Shown one piece after another: positions 1-8,495 of a stretch of 36,353 bases of DNA; positions within the stretch are counted from its first letter, which is position 1, and every line of letters starts with the position of its first letter. Below the pieces are notes generated by a model. It ran no database searches. It saw only the letters and a list, made by a program, of their open reading frames with translations, and had not been told where the DNA came from. The stretch lies in assembly GCA_002309805.1 (NCBI GenBank), contig DBYJ01000023.1, positions 1 through 36,353 of the forward strand, written 5' to 3'. The position numbers and the translations under genes are program-made. This stretch comes from Bacteroidales bacterium UBA1189. Its GTDB lineage: Bacteria > Bacteroidota > Bacteroidia > Bacteroidales > Bacteroidaceae.

Positions 1-60
1 TCTTGGATTTAAACATAGAATGCGCTGCGAAAACAGCAGGCCTTTTCCTTCGGTTTTTCG

Positions 61-123
61 CCTATTCTATCCGCTCAGCCCCCTATTCTGTCAGCTCAGA
101 TGCTTATTCTATCCACTCAGTTA
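61..123. repeat. 21-bp phased degenerate tandem array (locus A)
   Basis: Three units of exactly 21 bp are visible; their TCT cores lie at 66, 87 and 108 and each unit reads roughly YTATTCTRTCNRCTCAG plus filler. A fourth, more degenerate unit may start near 40. The last unit overlaps the stop codon (117-119) of the lipoprotein gene on the minus strand. The motif AYTCT-N7-YAG recurs in the arrays near 7450 and 16890. Function unknown. Confidence 0.75.
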
Positions 124-659
124 TGGACAAAGATCGTGCTGACGGAAGACTGGGTGACGCGATAGCGGTAGAGGGGGCGCCCTTCGCCTTCGACGACGAG
201 GCCTCCGTTGTTGAGGTCATAGACGTTGTCGCACTTCGGGCATGTGGCGTTGCCCTGCGTGTCGAGGTTGAGGCGCGAAGAGGCTTTGTCGCAAGCAGGG
301 CAGGCGAGGTCGTAAGCATAGACCGCCGATTTGCCGTCGCCGAAGTAGGGCTGCCCTAAGATGAGTCCGCCAAGCCCAAGGGAGAACGAGCGGATCTCCA
401 CTTCGGAAAGAGGGACTTCCGTGGTCTTTCCCAGCGAGGGATTATAGACGGTACAGGACGTGCTCCCCGTTTTTTTACGAACGGTAATGAACTGCCCCAT
501 GCTGTTCACCGCGTTATAAGGGACATTGGTGATGTCGCACGAAAACGACACCTGATACTGCGTGCAGAATTCCTTGTAGTCGCTGGTGCAGGAACAAAGG
601 CATAGCATCAGTATGCCGCAGAGGGCAACGAGGCTTTTTTTTCTTTTCTTTTCTTTCAT
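117..659 (-). CDS. Lipoprotein with a four-cysteine (CxxC...CxxC) zinc-ribbon/Rieske-like C-terminal domain
   Basis: 180 residues. A lysine-rich N-terminus and hydrophobic stretch end in a lipobox (LCSC, lipidated Cys24), so the protein is probably an envelope lipoprotein. The C-terminal third carries CPAC (120-123) and CPKC (140-143), then YDLNNGG and a short strand-rich tail. This is the spacing of a Rieske-type or zinc-ribbon fold, but both metal-binding pairs are Cys-x2-Cys, without the His ligands of a true Rieske cluster. A bound zinc is therefore likelier than a 2Fe-2S centre (inference). The start lies only 9 bases after the stop of the upstream ATPase gene, so the two are probably co-transcribed. 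The stop codon is supplied by the neighbouring 21-bp repeat array. Specific function unknown. Confidence 0.85.
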   Translation of the reverse strand: MKEKKRKKSLVALCGILMLCLCSCTSDYKEFCTQYQVSFSCDITNVPYNAVNSMGQFITVRKKTGSTSCTVYNPSLGKTTEVPLSEVEIRSFSLGLGGLILGQPYFGDGKSAVYAYDLACPACDKASSRLNLDTQGNATCPKCDNVYDLNNGGLVVEGEGRPLYRYRVTQSSVSTIFVHN

Positions 660-668
660 GCGGCTAGG

Positions 669-1922
669 CTATAGTTCAAGGGAATTGGGATAAAGTAGAA
701 AGTCATATATGCTCATGGTGGTGACACCCTGTTCACTACGATGCACCAGACATTCTTCTCCGGTGATGATGATTTTCTTGAACGAATCGTTCACCTTCAG
801 TAGCGACGTTTGCTCTTGTTGACGCTTTTCTTCGTTCTCCATTCGGAAAGCCGATTGGATGTAATATCGTCTGCTGCCCAGATTACATACGAAGTCTATC
901 TCCAACTGTGATCTGTGCTGCTTGCCATCTTCACCGATATAGACAATAGGTACGACACCTACGTCAACATTGAAACCTCGGGTTAACAACTCGTTGAAGA
1001 TAACGTTTTCCATCAGATGCGGTTTCTCGTCCTGACGGAAATTGATACGGGCATTGCGCAGCCCCGTGTCTGTGAAATAGTATTTGTAGGGAGTGTCGAT
1101 GTATTTTCTTCCCTTCACGTCATAGCGCATAGCTTTCTCAATAAGGAAAGAGTCACACAAATACTCCAAGTAGGACTTCACGGTTTCCGGTGCGATGGTC
1201 ACATTCTTGACGCTCTTGAACGTATTAACCAGTTTTGCCGAATTGGTAAGACTGCCAATAGATGAAGAAATGATGTTCAGTAGCTCTTCAAGTTCCTCTT
1301 CATGTCGTATCTTATAGCGTTCCTTGATATCCTTGATATAGGTTTCGGTAAAGAGATTCTTCAGATAAGTAGTTTTTTGCTCTTCTGTTTTTTGTGAAAG
1401 AATCTGTGGAAGTCCGCCATACATCATGTATTCATCAAGCCCCAACTGATGACTGCCTTCGTATACAGACATGTATTCCGCAAATGACAGGGGATACATC
1501 TTCACTTCATCACCACGTCCACGGAATTCGGTGATGACATCTTTCGACAGGAATTTGGCGTTTGATCCTGTTACATAGACATCGGCGTTGGGCACGCTGA
1601 GGTAACTGTTCAGTACGTCCTCGAACTCATTCACCAATTGCACCTCATCAAGCAGGATGTAGTACATCTGACCATCGGTCATCAGAGAATCAATGTATTC
1701 AAGCAAAACATCGGGATCACGCAACTTTTTGTTCCGTCTGTTTTCCAAGTTTACTTTGATGATATGCTGGTCGTCCACTCCCAAAGACTTCAGATAGTTC
1801 TGGAAAATGTTGAACAACAGGTATGACTTTCCACACCTGCGCATTCCGGTAATCACTTTAATCATCCCGTTGTGCTGACGGTCAATTAGTTTCTTCAGGT
1901 ATAAGTCTCTTTTTATCTCCAT
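669..1922 (-). CDS. ATP-binding protein, AAA_14 + DUF4143 family
   Basis: 417 residues. Walker A is GMRRCGKS (26-33), Walker B is YYILLDEVQ (87-95, D92/E93), and a sensor-1-like VYVTGSNA lies at 115-122. The rest matches the DUF4143 layout: a winged-helix-like middle (YLKNLFTETYIKDI, about 187-200) and a C-terminal nuclease-like fold (LEIDFVCNLGSRRYYIQ, about 342-358). Bacteroidales genomes carry many copies of this family. Their role is poorly defined; links to mobile DNA or defence have been suggested but nothing here proves one. The gene has a clear promoter at 1964-1994, and a 32-bp near-palindrome sits between promoter and start codon, suggesting repression. It probably heads a two-gene unit with the lipoprotein downstream. 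Full length, no frameshift seen. Confidence 0.93.
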   Translation of the reverse strand: MEIKRDLYLKKLIDRQHNGMIKVITGMRRCGKSYLLFNIFQNYLKSLGVDDQHIIKVNLENRRNKKLRDPDVLLEYIDSLMTDGQMYYILLDEVQLVNEFEDVLNSYLSVPNADVYVTGSNAKFLSKDVITEFRGRGDEVKMYPLSFAEYMSVYEGSHQLGLDEYMMYGGLPQILSQKTEEQKTTYLKNLFTETYIKDIKERYKIRHEEELEELLNIISSSIGSLTNSAKLVNTFKSVKNVTIAPETVKSYLEYLCDSFLIEKAMRYDVKGRKYIDTPYKYYFTDTGLRNARINFRQDEKPHLMENVIFNELLTRGFNVDVGVVPIVYIGEDGKQHRSQLEIDFVCNLGSRRYYIQSAFRMENEEKRQQEQTSLLKVNDSFKKIIITGEECLVHRSEQGVTTMSIYDFLLYPNSLEL

Positions 1923-1927
1923 CTATT

Positions 1928-1959
1928 CGATTTTTGTGTCATTAATGACACTGAAATCG
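1928..1959. promoter_or_regulatory. 32-bp near-perfect palindrome at the ATPase transcription start (candidate operator)
   Basis: A perfect 16-bp palindrome, GTGTCATTAATGACAC (1936-1951), is flanked by matching outer arms CGATTT (1928-1933) and AAATCG (1954-1959). Only the two-base linkers fail to pair. It starts about 5 bp downstream of the -7 box and ends 5 bp before the ATPase start codon, where a dimeric repressor or a 5'-UTR hairpin would act. The regulator is not identified; autoregulation is inference. Confidence 0.65.
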
Positions 1960-1963
1960 AGCA

Positions 1964-1994
1964 CAAAGGTATGTTTTTTCTTTTGTACTGCAAA
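1964..1994 (-). promoter_or_regulatory. Bacteroidetes-type promoter for the ATPase gene
   Basis: Read on the minus strand: TTTG (1991-1994), 19 bases, then TACCTTTG (1964-1971), an exact match to the TTTG / TAnnTTTG consensus of the Bacteroidetes primary sigma factor. The predicted transcript starts a few bases downstream, at the edge of the palindrome. Confidence 0.75.
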
Positions 1995-2044
1995 TATTAT
2001 ACTTCGTTTTTTCTTATTTCTTTTTTCCTGTAGGCATAAAATGG

Positions 2045-2072
2045 AGAGCGCGTCCGGTTAGGGACGCGCTCT
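2045..2072 (-). terminator. Intrinsic terminator of the large discoidin-protein gene
   Basis: Perfect 11-bp GC-rich arms (AGAGCGCGTCC / GGACGCGCTCT) around a 6-base loop, about 30 bases after the stop codon. On the minus strand it is followed by a T-rich stretch (CCATTTTAT). Position and structure fit rho-independent termination. Confidence 0.8.
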
Positions 2073-2104
2073 GCGATTGATTTGTAAGAGTATTCCTGAT
2101 GGAA

Positions 2105-5100
2105 TTACTTCACAAGGATTTTCTCAACCTTGATGGAGCCGTCGCTCATCACGCTCTTGACGACGTTGATGCCCTTGACGGGTTCAGCGATTTCAGCACC
2201 ATTGGTGTTGTAGATGGAGCGGCTGACAACCTCAGCAGCAACGTTGTTGATGCCAGTTGTGCCTTCCTCACCGTTGATAGCCTCAGCCTCGGTGGAGAAG
2301 TAGGTCAGAGTGACGCCGCCGAGCATCAGCCAGCAGTCGCCCTTCCAAGTGGGCTGGTAGATGGAGATGTCCAGCTTGCCATCCTCACCGACGTATGCAA
2401 AGACCTCGTTGAGATACAGGCCTCTGTCGAAGCAATCCTTAGCCTCCCACATCCAGTTCGGGTAGATACCGTCACCGGCTTCGTTGATGGTAGCGTCAGC
2501 GCCGACAGGCTTGATGCGGGTCTTGTTGCCGTTAGCTGCGAAGACAACAGTGGACATTGCATAACCATCGTTGAACCATTCGACGTTCTTTACACGCTCG
2601 GCATCGATGCGGTAGAAGCCGTTGATGGTGACACGGTAGAGACCAGCCTTCAGGCCTTCGACAGTCTGGGCGAGAACGCCGCAGCCCTGCCATGTCTCAG
2701 TACCGTTCTCGTTGCTGGCGAAATTGCCACCGCCACGCTTGTAACCGGGAGTCCAAGTCCAACCATCGATGCTGGTAAGGGATGCGCTCTGAACCATGTC
2801 GGTCTTGTCAATCTGGAAGAGACCTTCGAGATCGTCAATACCAGCCTCCTGCATAGCAGCAGCCTTCTCGGCAGCGAAGCGGTCGGCAACCATCTTCTCA
2901 TACTCTTCTTTGGTGAGGAGCTTGAAGCGGAGAGCCGTAGCATCCGTGCCGTGTGCGCCAATACCGAAGAGGGGCTTCGTGTTCTCATTGTCTTCGATAG
3001 CGAGGTATCCGTAGCCCTCGGCGGTGTTCTTGAAGATGTATTCACCACCCGTGTACTCATAGACAAGGTCACCATCAGCCGTCTGGTCAACAAACGTTCC
3101 ACCATCGTCGCCGTAGGGGAAGCTGATGTGGCAATCCTGCCAATCCATAGCGCTCAGCCAAGTGATACCAACCTCGGGAGTCGAAACGACGAACGGCAGA
3201 CCGTAGTCGCCAAGAGCAGCCTGGGTACCCCAAGCAGCGCCGCGGCTGAGGAACTTGTCGTTATCCTTATTATATAAATAATAGATACCATCCTCGATGG
3301 CGAAGACTTTGCGGAGCAGCTCGGTGCGAGCCTCGCGAAGTTCAGGCTTCGTAGAAGCGGCATTGTCGAGGATAACCTTAGCCTCAGCAACAGCACCCAT
3401 AATTCTGTCGTAACCGGGAGCCTTCTTCACGTCAGAAATACCGAACTCGGAGAAGGTGAAGAAGATGGTGTTGTTGTTGGTCTTCGTGATGTCGAAGCGA
3501 TAGAAGTCGTAAGCCTGATCGGCTGAGATGAGGCCAGAGACGAAGCTGTCGTTACCCTCAGCGGTAGGCAGATTGTCTGCAGCCTGTGTCAGCGTGCGAA
3601 CAACATTCCAGTTCTCACCATCGTTGGAGCCCTTGATAACGATCTCGGTCGGACGGTTGTTGTTGTTGTTCATACGACGGCTGTAGTTGATGGCGAAGTC
3701 AGTCAGACCGTTGCCTTCTCCGAGGTTCACCTGGAGGAAGTGCGTGTCGCTGACCTGACCATGCCAGTCACTGTGGAAGAAGGATTCGACATTGCCGTCA
3801 AGCATCCATTCGGGGTGCTGACCTTCAGCCTGGTCGGGAGCGTTGCACCAGAGGTAGCCGGCAGCGTTCTCGTCCTCGGTCTGGAGCTGAATAGCCTGGT
3901 AGACCAGATATTCCTTAGCCTTGTTCTGAGCAACGGCGATAGCGTCTTCGAGAGCCTGCTTAGCGGTCTCGTCAAGGAGCTGCCAGTAAGCAAACGGGGT
4001 AACCTCGTCAATCACGTCAACAACGGTGTTGTCGGCATTGGCAGCCAGATAGCCTGTGAGGGTCTTGGAGGCATCGTTGTTGGAAACAGCCTCAACCTTG
4101 ATGGTGTAGACGTACTGGCCATCGTCCTGCGTCTTAACGCGCTCGAACTTCAGGTTCGTAGTAGCTTGATTGGTGATATCTACATAGAAGCCGCTTCCAG
4201 CATCCCAACCGAAGACATTATTGGGATATTTGTTGGTGACCATCTTGTAGAGACCCTCTGCGTTCTCGGTGAGGGTGAAGCGGAGGCCTTCCTCGGCGCG
4301 AGTGGCGCGAGTGCCCCAGTCGTTACCCTGATTCAGGAAGTTGGCAGTTGCGGGGTTGTAGAATGCCCAGTAGCCACCATCGCCAACAGCCTCGCCAGCG
4401 AAGGGCGATTCAACCGAAGGAGCAAGGATGTCCTTAACCTTCTGTTCCAAAGCGCCGACACCATCTTCAAGATCCTTATCGGAGGCCTTCGGGTCGTTCA
4501 TGAGAGCTTCCGTCTCTTCAATTGCAGCCATAATGGCATCCTTCTGAGCATCGGGAAGGGGAGGATAGGCGGTAACAGCAAACTCAGAGAAGGTGAAGAA
4601 CAGGGACTGGCTATCGCCGCTGACTGCCTCGTTGTTGGTGTGGGTCACCGTGAACTTGAGGTAACGGTAAGCCTGGTCGGCAGAGATAACCTCGGAAGTA
4701 AAGCTGTCGTCGCCAGCCTCGGTGGGCAGACCGTCGGCTTCCTGAGTCAGAGTCTTGAAGTCGTTCCAGGTCTCCTTGTCGTTAGAACCGGCAATCACGA
4801 TCTCGGTCGGACGGTTGTTGTTGTTGTTCATACGACGGGTGTAGCTGAGGATGAAGTCCTTAATGCTCTGTCCCTTGCCGAGATCAACAGCCAGATAGTG
4901 GTAGGGAGTCTCGCTGGCTTCGCTCCAAGTGGAGTGGAAGAAGGTGCTGGTGTTACCGTCAAGCAGGTTGGCGATGGGGCCTTCCTTGGGTTCTTGGGCG
5001 TTCGTCCAAATGTAACCGTCTGCATTCGCATCAGATGCCTGCCAGAAAGCTGCGTTTTCAGCCTTGGCCATTGCAATCTTGATGGCATCCTCGAGAGGCA

Positions 5101-6946
5101 GGCGCTTGGTGTCGTCGATGAGCTGCCAGTAGCAGTATTCGTCGATCTTGTCCTTAACATCCACAACGGTGTTGTCGGGGTTAGCAGCCAGATAGCCGGT
5201 AAGGGTCTTGCTGCCGTCGCGGGAAACAGAGGAAACCTTGATGACATAGACCACGCGGTCGTTGTTAGTCACACCGGGAGCGGGCTCGAAGCTGTAGTGA
5301 GTCTCAGCCTGGTTGGTGATGTCTACATAGAAGCCGCTGCTGTTGTCCCAACCAAACTGGTTGTTCGGATATTTATCGGTAATAATCTTGTAGAGACCAT
5401 CTTCCTGTTTGCTGAGGTTGAAGCGGCGGAGGTGCTCTGCATCGGTTGCTTCAACGCGGGTAGCCTGGGTGTCCCAAGCGTTGCCCTGACCAAGGAAGTT
5501 CTCAGTAGCGGGGTTGTAGAAGCGAGCGATGTATTCGCCAACCTCAGCACCAGCCCACGGAGAGTTGATGGTATAGGTGTAAGCCTCTTCGGCAATGGCT
5601 TTAACTACGACAGCATCGTCAGCACCTTCGGAGCGGGTGATGATAACAGCAGCAGAGCCGACAGCTCCGTCGGGAACAGCTACAGAGGTCTGGTTGCCCG
5701 TAATAGCCTGATCATATTCAAAGCCGTTGCTGAATACGAAGTGCAGGCTACCCTTGTCGGCAGCAGTTGTGAATACAAAGACGTCGCCCTTGGTGAGGAC
5801 CTTGTCAAGAGTAATCAGAGCGTGTCCGGCATCTGCGGAAGCCTCGAGGTCGTTCAGGTTCTGAGCCTTGCCGTTGAGGTAGAGACCATCGTTGGCAAGT
5901 TCGTCACCCACACCGTTGACATAGGTGAGGTGTCCACCAACGGCGGGATCTGTGGGAAGCCACAAGAACTTGGTGGTACCGTTAGCCTGTACGATTTCGC
6001 TGGAGGGAACGGTCGTGCCCTTGAGAACGAGTTCGCTGTACTGCATGACGCCTGAACCCTTGTTGGTCAGGACGGTGTAGCGGAAGTACTTGTAGCTCTC
6101 CTCAGCCGTAGCGATGGAGAAGTCATACGGAGTGAAGTTGGTTGCGCCAAGCACCTGGTCGTTCTTGACTTCGGTAACCAGAGCCCAGTTCTCAAGGTCA
6201 TTGGAACCTTCGATGGTCCAGTCCTTGGGGTTGCGGCCCGGGTCGCCCTTGGTGTCGTTAGCGGTGTAGATGGTGTAGCCCGTCAGGTAGAGGGGAACAG
6301 AAGCCTCGATGATCACCCAGCTGGGGATGGTGTTGGTGCAGAACTTCGTGGTGGTCTTGCCGTCAACGACGTTCTCGAAGCCTTCGTTACCAAAACCTGC
6401 GCTACCGTCGACTGCCGTAAAGGTCAGAGGATTCTCCTCAACGCCCTTGAGGTGCAGCTCGCTGTACTGCATGTAAGCACCAGCGTCCTTAGTAGCTTTC
6501 ACGGTGAAGCGGAAGTAGGTGAACGCCTCGATGGTCTTCACGTCGAAGTCGAACGGAGTGAAGTTCACATCCTCCAGAACCTGATCGTCCTTCACCTCGG
6601 TGAGGAGCGTCCAGTGATACTTGTCGTTGGAGCCTTCCAGCGTCCAATCCTTGGGGTTACGGCCGGTATACGCAGCGTTGTCGTTGGCCGTGAAGATGGT
6701 GTAGCCATTCAGGTAAACGGGGGCAGAGGCCTGGATGATAACCCAGTTGGGTTTGTCGCCCGTACCGAACTTGGTATTGACGCTACCGTCACAAGCATCG
6801 GCAAAGCCTTCATTACCGTTTTTGCTACCGTCAATGGCGGTGTACGTGATGCCAGTTTCCTCATCAACGTACTGAGCTTTCACACTCATGCTGGGCACCA
6901 GCAAAGCTACTGCCAGCAGGAATGCACTTAATCTTGATTTTGTCAT
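2105..6946 (-). CDS. Giant secreted multidomain protein with repeated discoidin (F5/8 type C) domains and a C-terminal sorting-like tail
   Basis: 1613 residues from the chosen ATG at 6946, which gives a clean signal peptide (MTKSRLSAFLLAVALLVPSM...KAQ). An in-frame ATG at 6970 would add eight residues. Numbering from 6970: discoidin-like domains at about 45-177 and 185-318 (GRNPKDWTxEGSND in both), a beta-rich stretch 325-460, then two copies of a roughly 386-residue module. Each module holds NPATxNFLxQGN, FGWDxxSGFYVDITNQ, a third/fourth discoidin (RRMNNNNNRPTEIVI) and a short helical linker. A last beta domain and a galactose-binding-like domain (about 1350-1560) precede the tail IYNTNGAEIAEPVKGIN...KVEKILVK, like tails proposed for type IX secretion. 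No catalytic domain was recognised; carbohydrate or surface binding is the likely role. It has its own promoter and terminator. Confidence 0.88.
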   Translation of the reverse strand: MTKSRLSAFLLAVALLVPSMSVKAQYVDEETGITYTAIDGSKNGNEGFADACDGSVNTKFGTGDKPNWVIIQASAPVYLNGYTIFTANDNAAYTGRNPKDWTLEGSNDKYHWTLLTEVKDDQVLEDVNFTPFDFDVKTIEAFTYFRFTVKATKDAGAYMQYSELHLKGVEENPLTFTAVDGSAGFGNEGFENVVDGKTTTKFCTNTIPSWVIIEASVPLYLTGYTIYTANDTKGDPGRNPKDWTIEGSNDLENWALVTEVKNDQVLGATNFTPYDFSIATAEESYKYFRYTVLTNKGSGVMQYSELVLKGTTVPSSEIVQANGTTKFLWLPTDPAVGGHLTYVNGVGDELANDGLYLNGKAQNLNDLEASADAGHALITLDKVLTKGDVFVFTTAADKGSLHFVFSNGFEYDQAITGNQTSVAVPDGAVGSAAVIITRSEGADDAVVVKAIAEEAYTYTINSPWAGAEVGEYIARFYNPATENFLGQGNAWDTQATRVEATDAEHLRRFNLSKQEDGLYKIITDKYPNNQFGWDNSSGFYVDITNQAETHYSFEPAPGVTNNDRVVYVIKVSSVSRDGSKTLTGYLAANPDNTVVDVKDKIDEYCYWQLIDDTKRLPLEDAIKIAMAKAENAAFWQASDANADGYIWTNAQEPKEGPIANLLDGNTSTFFHSTWSEASETPYHYLAVDLGKGQSIKDFILSYTRRMNNNNNRPTEIVIAGSNDKETWNDFKTLTQEADGLPTEAGDDSFTSEVISADQAYRYLKFTVTHTNNEAVSGDSQSLFFTFSEFAVTAYPPLPDAQKDAIMAAIEETEALMNDPKASDKDLEDGVGALEQKVKDILAPSVESPFAGEAVGDGGYWAFYNPATANFLNQGNDWGTRATRAEEGLRFTLTENAEGLYKMVTNKYPNNVFGWDAGSGFYVDITNQATTNLKFERVKTQDDGQYVYTIKVEAVSNNDASKTLTGYLAANADNTVVDVIDEVTPFAYWQLLDETAKQALEDAIAVAQNKAKEYLVYQAIQLQTEDENAAGYLWCNAPDQAEGQHPEWMLDGNVESFFHSDWHGQVSDTHFLQVNLGEGNGLTDFAINYSRRMNNNNNRPTEIVIKGSNDGENWNVVRTLTQAADNLPTAEGNDSFVSGLISADQAYDFYRFDITKTNNNTIFFTFSEFGISDVKKAPGYDRIMGAVAEAKVILDNAASTKPELREARTELLRKVFAIEDGIYYLYNKDNDKFLSRGAAWGTQAALGDYGLPFVVSTPEVGITWLSAMDWQDCHISFPYGDDGGTFVDQTADGDLVYEYTGGEYIFKNTAEGYGYLAIEDNENTKPLFGIGAHGTDATALRFKLLTKEEYEKMVADRFAAEKAAAMQEAGIDDLEGLFQIDKTDMVQSASLTSIDGWTWTPGYKRGGGNFASNENGTETWQGCGVLAQTVEGLKAGLYRVTINGFYRIDAERVKNVEWFNDGYAMSTVVFAANGNKTRIKPVGADATINEAGDGIYPNWMWEAKDCFDRGLYLNEVFAYVGEDGKLDISIYQPTWKGDCWLMLGGVTLTYFSTEAEAINGEEGTTGINNVAAEVVSRSIYNTNGAEIAEPVKGINVVKSVMSDGSIKVEKILVK
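3639..4838 (-). repeat. Two identical 42-bp direct repeats inside the discoidin gene
   Basis: The sequence at 3639-3680 recurs exactly at 4797-4838, 1158 bp (386 codons) away. It encodes the RRMNNNNNRPTEIVI segment. The spacing is a whole number of codons, so recombination between the copies would delete or duplicate one complete module in frame. Confidence 0.85.
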
Positions 6947-7070
6947 GATGTAAGTTTTTAAGTTAAACATTGATTTAATAAATAATTTAATGGTTAATAA
7001 TGAATTTGTTAACTGATTTTTCTTTCGTTCTTTTTTGCTTTTTTATTGATTTTACATTATTTTTAGCGTG

Positions 7071-7102
7071 CAAATATATATAGTTTATCGCATACGCACA
7101 AA
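7071..7102 (-). promoter_or_regulatory. Promoter of the discoidin-protein gene
   Basis: On the minus strand: TTTG (7099-7102), 20 bases, TATATTTG (7071-7078), a full match to the Bacteroidetes consensus. It gives an AT-rich 5' leader of about 118 bases before the ATG at 6946. Confidence 0.75.
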
Positions 7103-7747
7103 CTTTTTTTAAAAAAAATGTGATAAAACGCGAAAAAAGGCTTTGCTTTCCGTCGAGGGGATAGTGCCGGCAGGGCAGAGGGGAAAACGCCGCATGGCTC
7201 TGCTCTTGCTCTCTTCTGTAGGCTGTTTCGGTTTTTTCCCTTACGGATAGGACTGCCATCCGCCTGGAGAAAGGCGCGGATTCACCCTCTTCAGCCTTGC
7301 CCTGCGAGGGATGTTTCCCTTGTTCAAACTTGCAAAATTGTGGCGTTGATGGAATGGCTTTTCAGCGCATGCTTTTAGTTGTCAAAAACGCAAAAATTGC
7401 CCATTCCATCGGGGAAAATCCTGTTTTTTCATTTGCTTATTTCTCCTGCTCAGAGGCCTACTCTGCGCGCGTAGAAGCTTACTCTGTTCGCCCAGATGCC
7501 TGCTCTGTTTTTCCAGAAGCTTATTCCGCAAAAATTCCACAGGCTGGAACTTTTATTCCATAGGCTGGAACTTTTATTCCATCAAATGGAATTTTTATTC
7601 CACAGGCTGGAATTTTTTGGAAACAGTCAGTTGCGGCAGGCGTCCTTGTTTTCCTTCATGCCGTGTTTGACGTTCATTTTTCATCGCCAGATGCCCTCCG
7701 AATTTTTCACTTAATTTTATTATTTTAGTTTAAAGTTTGTAATAGAT
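7103..7747. other. Gene-free stretch of about 650 bp
   Basis: No convincing gene. Contents: GC-rich unassigned sequence (7140-7330), a 10-bp perfect inverted repeat GATGGAATGG / CCATTCCATC (7348-7357 and 7401-7410, loop 43), the locus B repeat array (7441-7618) and an AT-rich run leading into the pyrE promoter. Short reading frames here translate repeats and have no recognisable features. Confidence 0.6.
7441..7618. repeat. 21-bp phased tandem array (locus B), two motif types in one array
   Basis: The first half has AYTCT-N7-YAG units with YAG at 7451, 7472, 7493 and 7514. The second half switches to GGCTGGAAYTTTTATTCC units with GGCTGG-like starts at 7542, 7563, 7584 and 7605, again exactly 21 bp apart. 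Between the halves the TTCC phase shifts by 11 bp, about one helical turn. The array lies 130-310 bp upstream of the pyrE promoter. Confidence 0.8.
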
Positions 7748-7778
7748 TTTGCTGTCTCGAAAATCCGTTGTAACTTCG
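7748..7778 (+). promoter_or_regulatory. Promoter of pyrE and probably of the downstream operon
   Basis: TTTG (7748-7751), 19 bases, TAACTTCG (7771-7778), matching the TAnnTTcG variant of the Bacteroidetes -7 box. The predicted start is about 15 bases before the pyrE ATG. Confidence 0.65.
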
Positions 7779-7798
7779 CGCCAAATTTTGCGTCAATT

Positions 7799-8431
7799 AT
7801 GGATACACTTGAAAAAATCTTTGCCGAAAAGCTGTTGCGAATCAAAGCCATCAAGCTACAGCCTGCCAACCCATTTACTTGGGCATCGGGCTGGTTGTCA
7901 CCTTTTTATTGCGATAATCGAAAGACTCTGTCCTATCCCGCGCTTCGCTCCTTTGTGAAAATTGAACTGGCGCGTATGATTCAGGAGAAGTTCGGCGTCG
8001 TCGATGCTATTGCTGGCGTTGCCACAGGCGCCATTCCTCAGGGAGCGCTTGTTGCCGATTTGCTGAATCTCCCGTTTGTCTATGTGCGCTCAACCCCCAA
8101 GGATCACGGCTTGGAAAATCTCATCGAGGGCGAGCTTCGTCCTGGGATGAAAGTGGTTGTCGTAGAAGACCTTGTATCAACGGGAAAGAGTAGCCTGAAG
8201 GCTGTCGACGCCATTCGTCAGAACGGCTGCGACGTCATAGGTATGGTGGCTTCGTTTACCTACGGCTTTGATGTGGCAGTCAAGGCATTCAAGAAGGAGG
8301 GGGTCGAACTTGTCACCCTTACCAACTACGATGCCGTGCTCGATGTGGCCTTGCAGACGGGCTATATTGACGACATAGATTTACCTGTACTCCAGGAATG
8401 GCGCAAGGACCCCGCTCATTGGAAACAATGA
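7799..8431 (+). CDS. pyrE: Orotate phosphoribosyltransferase
   Basis: 210 residues, the usual length. The enzyme joins orotate to PRPP to give orotidine 5'-monophosphate in cytosolic pyrimidine synthesis. The PRPP-binding signature VVVVEDLVSTGKSS lies at about 119-132. The substrate loop region (VRSTPKDHG, about 96-104) and the N-terminal LQPANPFTWASGWLSPFY block are typical of PyrE. The ATG at 7799 follows a promoter at 7748-7778. It is first in a same-strand series running through murI, with gaps mostly of 10-80 bases, suggesting one long operon. Confidence 0.96.
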   Translation: MDTLEKIFAEKLLRIKAIKLQPANPFTWASGWLSPFYCDNRKTLSYPALRSFVKIELARMIQEKFGVVDAIAGVATGAIPQGALVADLLNLPFVYVRSTPKDHGLENLIEGELRPGMKVVVVEDLVSTGKSSLKAVDAIRQNGCDVIGMVASFTYGFDVAVKAFKKEGVELVTLTNYDAVLDVALQTGYIDDIDLPVLQEWRKDPAHWKQ

Positions 8432-8495
8432 TGAGGCGTGGTTGAAGGTGAGAGTTGTCTGAAGTCAGAACCTATCGAAAGGAATAAAAAGGAAA

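Noticed and set aside
3740..6055. 771-codon plus-strand open frame opposite the discoidin gene
   Set aside because: It is antisense to a well-supported gene with signal peptide, promoter and terminator; its translation has no domain pattern.
7297..7714. Small open frames in the gap before pyrE
   Set aside because: They translate the 21-bp repeat array (period divisible by three keeps frames open) and show no family features.
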